DNA from: an uncultured Veillonella sp.
GTDB taxonomy: Bacteria; Bacillota; Negativicutes; Veillonellales; Veillonellaceae
DNA: 10,884 bases
Assembly (NCBI GenBank): GCA_915066865.1
Contig: CAJZEE010000073.1
Coordinates: 1-10,884 of the forward strand
Direction of reading: 5' to 3'
Translations under genes and position numbers: made by a program
Part shown: positions 6,209 through 10,884 of the stretch, one piece after another
Layout of the letters: each line of letters begins with the position of its first letter
How positions within the stretch are numbered: position 1 is the first letter of the stretch
Notes under the pieces: generated by a model
The model's database searches: none
Seen by the model: only the letters and a program-made list of their open reading frames with translations
Told to the model about the DNA's origin: nothing

Positions 6209-6868
6209 TTATTTATTTAAGCTTTCAACAATGCTTACAATATCGTCTGCTTTTCGGGCAATATGTGTGACGCCTAGTTCTTGATGGAGAGATTCCTCTC
6301 TAAAGCCCCATGTAACACCGATGCAAAGTAGGCCGGAGTTTTCTGCAGTAGCTACGTCAACTTCAGAGTCACCTACATAAATAGATTCGTTCGGTGTAGA
6401 GTTTAGTTCTTTTAAGGCTTGTAGTACCATATCTGGTGCTGGTTTACGTTGTAATCCTGGTCTTTCACCAATGGCAACAGGTAAACGATCACCAAAGTAC
6501 TCTTTATTGAGTGGCGTTACACCTTCTTGGATTTTGTTGGATACGATGGCTAATTTATAACCTTGTTTACGCAGTATATCAAGCATATCTAGGATGCCTG
6601 GGTAAGGAGCTGTTGTGTCTTTTAAATGCTCACCATAGTAAGCTTTGAACTCCTCAATGTATGGATCTAATTCATGATCAGCTACTGTACTTGGTAAACA
6701 TTGACGCATCAAATAGGTTACTGCATTACCCAGAGCTACTTTTACCTCTGTTAGCGATTTTTCAGGGAAGTTATGTGTACGTAGTACATGATTTACGGCG
6801 TTGGCTAAATCTGTAGCTGTATTGAGCAATGTGCCGTCGCAATCAAAAACGATAGTAGTATATTTCAT
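6209..6868 (-). CDS. HAD-superfamily hydrolase, phosphoglycolate-phosphatase-like
   Basis: This 219-residue cytoplasmic phosphatase has a length typical of the Gph/PGP group of HAD subfamily IA. All four HAD motifs are present. Motif I is DCDGT (9-13), with nucleophile Asp9 and acid-base Asp11. Motif II is Ser110-Asn111 in AIVSNK. Motif III is Lys142 in RKPAP, and motif IV is GDSEVD (166-171) for magnesium. Residues of about 15-85 form the small helical cap. The likely reaction is dephosphorylation of 2-phosphoglycolate or a related small sugar phosphate, but substrate choice in this family cannot be read from the motifs, so pyrophosphatase or sugar-phosphatase activity remains possible. GGAGG lies about five bases before the ATG at 6868. 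The gene has its own TTGATT-TATACT promoter and appears monocistronic. Confidence 0.9.
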   Translation of the reverse strand: MKYTTIVFDCDGTLLNTATDLANAVNHVLRTHNFPEKSLTEVKVALGNAVTYLMRQCLPSTVADHELDPYIEEFKAYYGEHLKDTTAPYPGILDMLDILRKQGYKLAIVSNKIQEGVTPLNKEYFGDRLPVAIGERPGLQRKPAPDMVLQALKELNSTPNESIYVGDSEVDVATAENSGLLCIGVTWGFREESLHQELGVTHIARKADDIVSIVESLNK

Positions 6869-6904
6869 AGGGGCCTCCGATTTTAAATCAATATGTACTT
6901 TTTA

Positions 6905-6932
6905 AGTATATGATAAATATGTAGAAAATCAA
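6905..6932 (-). promoter_or_regulatory. Sigma-A-type promoter of the HAD hydrolase gene
   Basis: On the minus strand TTGATT (6927-6932) is followed after 16 bases by TATACT (6905-6910), 36 bases before the ATG at 6868. It is back to back with the promoter of the acidic protein gene. Confidence 0.65.
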
Positions 6933-6961
6933 GAGAATAGACCTATTAGTTATTATAATTG

Positions 6962-6970
6962 TGTTACAAT
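6962..6970 (+). promoter_or_regulatory. Extended -10 promoter of the acidic protein gene
   Basis: TGTTACAAT is an extended -10 box 37 bases before the ATG at 7008. A second TATAAT lies just upstream (6954-6959). No good -35 is visible. The box is identical to the one at 5367-5375. Confidence 0.45.
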
Positions 6971-7007
6971 AATAGAAGTAATAAGTACAGTGTATAGGAG
7001 GCGTAGT

Positions 7008-7847
7008 ATGACTGAAATACAAGCTCTTTTATTGATAAAATCTATTCTTGAATCCGCAGATATTCACGGTATTGAACATATGTTAAGTGAAGATTGTGAG
7101 TATCTGTCTACAGGCCGTGGCATCATTGGACGAAACCGCAATGAAACTGTTGAGTTTTTGTCCTCTATGACTGAGTCCATCAAGGCTGATAATGTACCTG
7201 TTACTTGCAAGGTCATGCATATTACTGATGTGTATGAGGAGGATGCGTTATTTCACGAGGGGCGTCATGGTTTAACCATTTCCTATGAAAGTAACGATAA
7301 TTACGTGTACATGATTTTTGTAGACGTAAATGATGAAGGACTTGTAGATCGTATCGTTTCAAGCCAAGAAAATTATAGTATCGAGTATGATGATCTTCGT
7401 TTTGGCACTGATGAAAGCGAATATGCCTTTATTTCTGCGCCTACTACTGTGAAAGACTGGACTACAGCCCTTAGTATATGGCTTGAAACCGCGAATGTTG
7501 ATGTAGACGATTTCTATCAATATATCGATGAAGACACACGCGTTGTATTCCAAAAAGGCGATGCTGAATCTATAACCCTTGAAAGCGGCCTAGATGTAGA
7601 GGATTACTTTGATCAATTAATGAACCAACACTTTGATGCGGTGCCTCATATCATTCGCGATGAAGAAGATGGTCTTATTTTAACCTATGGGCCTATGAGT
7701 ACCATTGCAACCCTCAATGAAGAAGGCGCATTAGCCCTTATTAGTATCTATATCGATACACGTGACGAAGACGAAGCTACCGATGAAGTTGGTTATATCG
7801 AAGAGGACTTAACGAAGGACACTATTATAGAAGAGAATCTATATTAG
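7008..7847 (+). CDS. Acidic protein of unknown function, possibly two NTF2-like domains
   Basis: The protein has 279 residues, is soluble and strongly acidic throughout (many Asp/Glu, ending in an acidic tail from about 255), and has no signal peptide or membrane segment. Two halves look alike in plan. Each starts with a helix of the type seen in SnoaL/NTF2-like proteins (about 5-20, IKSILESADIHGIEHML, and about 138-155, ALSIWLETANVDVDDFYQYI) and continues into strand-rich sequence ending in a D/E-rich turn (FVDVNDEGLVDRI near 105; LNEEGALALISIYID near 235). A tandem NTF2-like fold is my inference from this pattern; no catalytic residues are identifiable. The ATG at 7008 has AGGAGG (6996-7001) six bases upstream, so the in-frame GTG at 6990 is not the start. 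The gene is flanked by a bidirectional terminator and transcribed alone. Confidence 0.8.
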   Translation: MTEIQALLLIKSILESADIHGIEHMLSEDCEYLSTGRGIIGRNRNETVEFLSSMTESIKADNVPVTCKVMHITDVYEEDALFHEGRHGLTISYESNDNYVYMIFVDVNDEGLVDRIVSSQENYSIEYDDLRFGTDESEYAFISAPTTVKDWTTALSIWLETANVDVDDFYQYIDEDTRVVFQKGDAESITLESGLDVEDYFDQLMNQHFDAVPHIIRDEEDGLILTYGPMSTIATLNEEGALALISIYIDTRDEDEATDEVGYIEEDLTKDTIIEENLY

Positions 7848-7899
7848 TCGATACGACTCTTTTGATAGAGCTAATTTAATTACGATTAATAGATAAAAT

Positions 7900-7990
7900 A
7901 AAAACTACCAGTTAAACATATATCTTTTAAACAGACCTTCTACTATGAAAGGATAAGTCACTAGATATTGTGAATAACTGGTAGTTTTTT
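7900..7990. terminator. Bidirectional terminator with an unusually long loop
   Basis: A 15-base arm AAAAACTACCAGTTA (7900-7914) is perfectly complementary to 7975-7989, with 60 bases between. U-tracts occur on both strands (TTTTTT at 7985-7990 on plus; TTTTTATTTT on minus). It separates the convergent acidic protein and permease genes. The loop contains a smaller CCTT/AAGG pairing. Intrinsic terminators usually have loops under about ten bases, so the spacer may fold itself or may hold something else. Confidence 0.7.
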
Positions 7991-7997
7991 GTATTAT

Positions 7998-9305
7998 TTA
8001 CATTTCGTCATGGTCTTTAATGAGACCAGCTTTTTTCTTTTTCCAGTAGGAGTAGTAGAATGGCAAGATTACGATACAGCCGCCTAGACCCCATAATAAT
8101 TGGTTAGTTTGAGCTTGGGCAAGCATCCATAGGGATGTGCCGATAGCGATGACTGGGATTAAGTAGCCACCAGGGATTGTGTAGGAACGAGCTTTGTCTG
8201 CCCATTTGCGACGGAAGATAATAACAGCCAAACACGTTGGTAGATATTGTGTAAAGCGAGATACTGCACTGATGGCTGCTAGTGTAGTAAAGGAGCCGGA
8301 CCAGGCAAGTAAAACACTGGCAATGGCAGTAACGATGGCTGCTACATATGGTGCGTTGTAACGATTGCGTTTTGCCAACGCACTTGGTAGCATACCATCT
8401 TCCGCCATGGATGTAGCTACACGAGGCGCATAGTAAGCTTCAGCAAAGTTGATACCACCCATAGAGATTAAGGTGCCTATTAATACGATATACATGCCAA
8501 TAGGACCAACGATCACATTGAATGCATCTTGTACTGGAGCCTTAGTATTTGCTAAATCTGTACCAAGTACACCAATGGATACGGCAAGGATTGCCATATA
8601 TAGAACCGATACAAGAAGCATACACATGATAATAGCACGTGGTAAATTCTTTTTAGGATTTTTCATATCTTCTGCAGCAATGGCAATAACTTCAAACCCT
8701 GTATAGGCAAAGAATAGAAGAACCGCAGCTTGAGCAAATGATCCATCTAGATAGATGTCTTGAGGGAAGACTGGTGTAAAGTTAGCTCCATTTATAAAGA
8801 AAATACCAATTGCAATAAATAGGGCAAGAGGGACTAGCTTAGAAATAGTGATTAAGTTGTTAACGAATTTGGATACGTTAACACCAAATATATTTACAAT
8901 GGTAAGGCCTACAATTAAGATAAATGAAATGACATCCTTTGCAAAATCACCACTTAAAGCTGGTACTGCAGCACCTAATGCTGTAGCAAAGCCAACGGCC
9001 ATAGCCGCCCAGGCAATAACGGTGACGATCCATTTTAGAACGCCTACTTCAAAGGCCCAGAAATCACCTAATGCATGTTTTGCATATAGATAAGGACCGC
9101 CATTACGTGTAAATAGGCTAGCTGCCTCTGCAAAGCAAAGGGCGATACAACCTGCGATAACGGCGTCAAATAACAGGACGCCTAAGCTAGCGGAACCAAT
9201 TATAGAATATGCTTTGTTTGGTAGTAGGAAAATACCTGTTCCTACAATACCATTGATGCCAAGGAGTACAATACTCCAAAAGCCAAATTTTCCTGTTTCT
9301 TTCAT
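7998..9305 (-). CDS. APC-superfamily amino-acid or polyamine permease
   Basis: This 435-residue integral inner-membrane transporter has about 12 hydrophobic segments. Segment 1 carries the broken-helix signature GINGIVGTGIF (16-26), where APC proteins bind the amine and carboxyl of their substrate. FAYTGFE (199-205) marks segment 6, followed by the family-typical EDMKNPKKNLPRAI (212-225). The C-terminus ends in a short basic and acidic cytoplasmic tail. AGGAAG (9314-9319) lies eight bases before the ATG at 9305 and immediately after the stop of the upstream amidotransferase gene, with only 15 bases between the two genes. They are therefore one operon, with the permease second. That pairing suggests uptake of the amino acid, polyamine or gamma-glutamyl compound that the amidotransferase product acts on. 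Specificity cannot be told from sequence alone. Confidence 0.9.
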   Translation of the reverse strand: MKETGKFGFWSIVLLGINGIVGTGIFLLPNKAYSIIGSASLGVLLFDAVIAGCIALCFAEAASLFTRNGGPYLYAKHALGDFWAFEVGVLKWIVTVIAWAAMAVGFATALGAAVPALSGDFAKDVISFILIVGLTIVNIFGVNVSKFVNNLITISKLVPLALFIAIGIFFINGANFTPVFPQDIYLDGSFAQAAVLLFFAYTGFEVIAIAAEDMKNPKKNLPRAIIMCMLLVSVLYMAILAVSIGVLGTDLANTKAPVQDAFNVIVGPIGMYIVLIGTLISMGGINFAEAYYAPRVATSMAEDGMLPSALAKRNRYNAPYVAAIVTAIASVLLAWSGSFTTLAAISAVSRFTQYLPTCLAVIIFRRKWADKARSYTIPGGYLIPVIAIGTSLWMLAQAQTNQLLWGLGGCIVILPFYYSYWKKKKAGLIKDHDEM

Positions 9306-9320
9306 GATACAATCTTCCTA

Positions 9321-10061
9321 CTATTTAGTTATATTTTCTTGAGTTGCTTTTACGAATGCAGTAAATAAACGCTTTGCATTTTCATCATTTGTAGACATCA
9401 TTTCTGGGTGGAACTGACAGGCTACTAACCAAGGATAAGATGGATCCTCTAAACCCTCTACAGTACCATCCTTAGCTCTTGCTACAACTTGTAATCCTTT
9501 ACCAACATTTTTTACTGTTTGGTGATGATGGGAGTTCGTAATCCAAGTATTGCAACCTATAGCACCAGCTAGTTTTGATTTGGAATCAATTTTTACAGTA
9601 TGGGTGCCAAGAGAAGGTGTTTGATTCTGAGAGTGTTTTATTGTACAGTTTTGATCATATTTTAAGTCTTGGAATAAAGAACCACCACGATAAACATTTA
9701 AGATTTGTAAGCCACGACAGATACAAAAGATAGGAATTTGTTTTTCTTCTGCTGCTTTAATTAAAGCAAAGTCGAATTGATCGCGCTCCGGAAATACATC
9801 ACCAAGACCTTGCAGAGGTTCTTCTCCATAGTGAAGGGGATATACATCATGACCGCCGGATAATAGTAAGCCGTCAAGCTTTGCTACCGTTTCGCGAGCT
9901 ACATCAAGATTTTCGGTAAATGGAATTATAACAGGAATGCCACCAGTTTCCTCAATAGAACGAGGATAGTCTTGGTTTACGTAAGAACGCAATAAATCTA
10001 CGTAAGGACCACCATTATCTCGTAAGATATTGCCAGATATGCCAATAAATGGTTTCGTCAT
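9321..10061 (-). CDS. Class I glutamine-amidotransferase-like hydrolase, PuuD family (gamma-glutamyl-GABA hydrolase-like)
   Basis: This 246-residue cytoplasmic enzyme of the peptidase C26 family has a length close to that of E. coli PuuD. The catalytic triad is visible: nucleophile Cys115 in FCICRGLQILNV, His218 and Glu220 in CQFHPE. The oxyanion-region LSGGHDV (67-73) and the NSHHHQ block (176-181) are typical of the family. PuuD splits gamma-glutamyl-GABA into glutamate and GABA in putrescine degradation. No other puu genes (ligase, oxidase, dehydrogenase) are in view, so the substrate here may be another gamma-glutamyl amide. AGGTGA (10066-10071) precedes the ATG at 10061 by four bases. 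The gene is first in an operon with an APC permease and lies downstream of an inverted repeat (10080-10120) that may regulate it. Confidence 0.9.
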   Translation of the reverse strand: MTKPFIGISGNILRDNGGPYVDLLRSYVNQDYPRSIEETGGIPVIIPFTENLDVARETVAKLDGLLLSGGHDVYPLHYGEEPLQGLGDVFPERDQFDFALIKAAEEKQIPIFCICRGLQILNVYRGGSLFQDLKYDQNCTIKHSQNQTPSLGTHTVKIDSKSKLAGAIGCNTWITNSHHHQTVKNVGKGLQVVARAKDGTVEGLEDPSYPWLVACQFHPEMMSTNDENAKRLFTAFVKATQENITK

Positions 10062-10079
10062 AATATCACCTCATATGTG

Positions 10080-10120
10080 TAAAAATCTGTACAACCTGAT
10101 GTTAGTGTATCAGATTTTTA
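10080..10120. promoter_or_regulatory. Inverted repeat upstream of the amidotransferase gene: operator or leader hairpin
   Basis: TAAAAATCTG (10080-10089) is complementary to CAGATTTTTA (10111-10120). An inner TACA/TGTA pairing (10090-10093 with 10106-10109) lies next to a one-base bulge. It lies nine bases upstream of the Shine-Dalgarno of the minus-strand operon. As DNA it could be a repressor site; as minus-strand RNA it is a hairpin whose 3' arm is U-rich, so it could act as a weak leader terminator. Confidence 0.45.
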
Positions 10121-10241
10121 TGGATAAAAACACTACTAATAGATATAATTATAAGACTTATAATAGAGAAAATATGTTAAAATTGATACATTTTACTATA
10201 TTTTCTTTCAAGATATAGTTGTATAAGTTTATTGCGAAACA

Positions 10242-10250
10242 TGATATGAT
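10242..10250 (+). promoter_or_regulatory. Extended -10 promoter of the AEC transporter gene
   Basis: TGATATGAT is a near-consensus extended -10 box 32 bases before the ATG at 10283. TTGTAT at 10219-10224 is a possible -35, but its 20-base spacer is long. Confidence 0.45.
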
Positions 10251-10282
10251 AAACTACGAATGAACTGTACGGGAGGTTTACT

Positions 10283-10884
10283 ATGGTTTTTCTAACATCT
10301 TTGCAAAGTATCATACCTATTGTGCTACTTATTTTGTTAGGATATATATTAAAAGGGAGGGGTATGTTTAATCCCACATTTAGTGGTAATTTATCGCGAT
10401 TTATCATGTCGGTTGCATTACCAGCGGGAGTATTTGTATCTGTATTACATCACCTACATACTTCAGATATATGGAATTTACGATATGGCATGTTAGTGGT
10501 TGTCCTAACATATGTTATTGCATATATCGTAGCGTTCATTATGATGAAAATGCTGAAAGTTCCTAGAGGACGACGTGGTATTTTTATCAATATGGTAGTA
10601 AATGATAACTGCTTGTTTATTGGGTTACCAGTGCAAATCGCACTCTTTGGGCAAGATGCGCTGCCGTATTTCCTGTTATATTACATCGGTAACACTATTT
10701 CCGTATGGATGGTAGGGGTATTCCTTATAGAACTAGATCCACTGCCAAATTCTGAAGCAGATTTTAATAATGGCCTCCATAAGATTGATAGTTTAAATAG
10801 TAGTTCAGTATCTACTGAAGGCAAAAGCAAGAAGCCTAAATTTAATTGGAAGAAGTTATTACCCCCACCATTGATAGGTTTTTT
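10283..10884 (+). CDS. AEC-family (auxin efflux carrier-like) transporter, 3' part cut by the window end
   Basis: The frame is open for 200 codons and runs off the window. It starts at an ATG with GGGAGG (10271-10276) six bases upstream. Residues of about 6-23 form a first membrane segment. SRFIMSVALPAGVF (38-51) and VVNDNCLFIGLPV (about 105-117) are recognisable AEC/PF03547 features, the second being the NxxFxGLP-type loop. A segment follows at about 128-147, then a hydrophilic central loop rich in Ser, Asn and Lys (about 150-192), where these proteins divide their two membrane halves. Bacterial members export or import dicarboxylates such as malate, but the substrate cannot be deduced here. 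Full-length relatives have roughly 300-330 residues, so about a third is missing. It is divergent from the amidotransferase-permease operon. Confidence 0.88.
   Translation, partial: MVFLTSLQSIIPIVLLILLGYILKGRGMFNPTFSGNLSRFIMSVALPAGVFVSVLHHLHTSDIWNLRYGMLVVVLTYVIAYIVAFIMMKMLKVPRGRRGIFINMVVNDNCLFIGLPVQIALFGQDALPYFLLYYIGNTISVWMVGVFLIELDPLPNSEADFNNGLHKIDSLNSSSVSTEGKSKKPKFNWKKLLPPPLIGF

Noticed and set aside
6990..7007. GTG start adding six residues to the acidic protein
   Set aside because: AGGAGG (6996-7001) would be inside the gene; it is ideally spaced for the ATG at 7008.
10177..10407. 76-codon open frame on the minus strand near the AEC gene
   Set aside because: It overlaps the promoter, ribosome binding site and first codons of the AEC transporter on the opposite strand and has no supporting signals.
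1..10884. CRISPR array, tRNA or rRNA genes
   Set aside because: No regularly spaced short repeats and no cloverleaf-like or rRNA-like sequence were seen on either strand by reading.

Overview
The window reads as an AT-rich chromosomal stretch of a low-GC Bacillota-type bacterium. Strong AGGAGG-like ribosome binding sites, sigma-A-like promoters (several with extended -10 elements) and many intrinsic terminators all fit this. The mix of an OFA-family carrier, an AEC carrier, an APC permease and a PuuD-like amidotransferase would suit a Negativicutes organism such as Veillonella. That placement comes from the overall flavour of the genes, not from a diagnostic marker. Bases 1-30 are not genomic: they match the Illumina TruSeq read-1 adapter, so the real sequence starts at about 31 and the left edge is a library or contig end.

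Layout. 103-3441 (+) encodes a large superfamily 1 (UPF1/DNA2-like) helicase with a long coiled-coil insertion. It converges on 3714-4925 (-), an OFA-family major facilitator transporter. On each side of the transporter lies one copy of a roughly 146-bp element (3547-3692 and 5183-5328, same orientation, about 80% identical by hand count, no gaps). Each copy has a 5' hairpin, a perfect extended -10 box (TGATATAAT), a Shine-Dalgarno-like GAGG, a 13-codon ATG-to-TGA reading frame and a terminator hairpin. The transporter has its own structured leader (about 4996-5097, minus strand) that ends in an intrinsic terminator before the ribosome binding site, as a riboswitch or attenuator would.

Rightwards follow a small secreted protein of unknown function (5411-6007, +), a phosphoglycolate-phosphatase-like HAD hydrolase (6209-6868, -) and a very acidic protein that may contain two NTF2-like halves (7008-7847, +). 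Next is a two-gene minus-strand operon: a PuuD-like gamma-glutamyl hydrolase (9321-10061) followed by an APC amino-acid permease (7998-9305), consistent with uptake and breakdown of an amino acid, polyamine or gamma-glutamyl compound. Divergent from it is an AEC-family carrier (10283 onward, +), cut by the window end. Each convergent gene pair is separated by a bidirectional terminator.

The two most interesting signals are non-coding or nearly so: the duplicated mini transcription unit, and the pseudoknot-capable leader with terminator in front of the OFA transporter. I could not match either to a known RNA family by eye.
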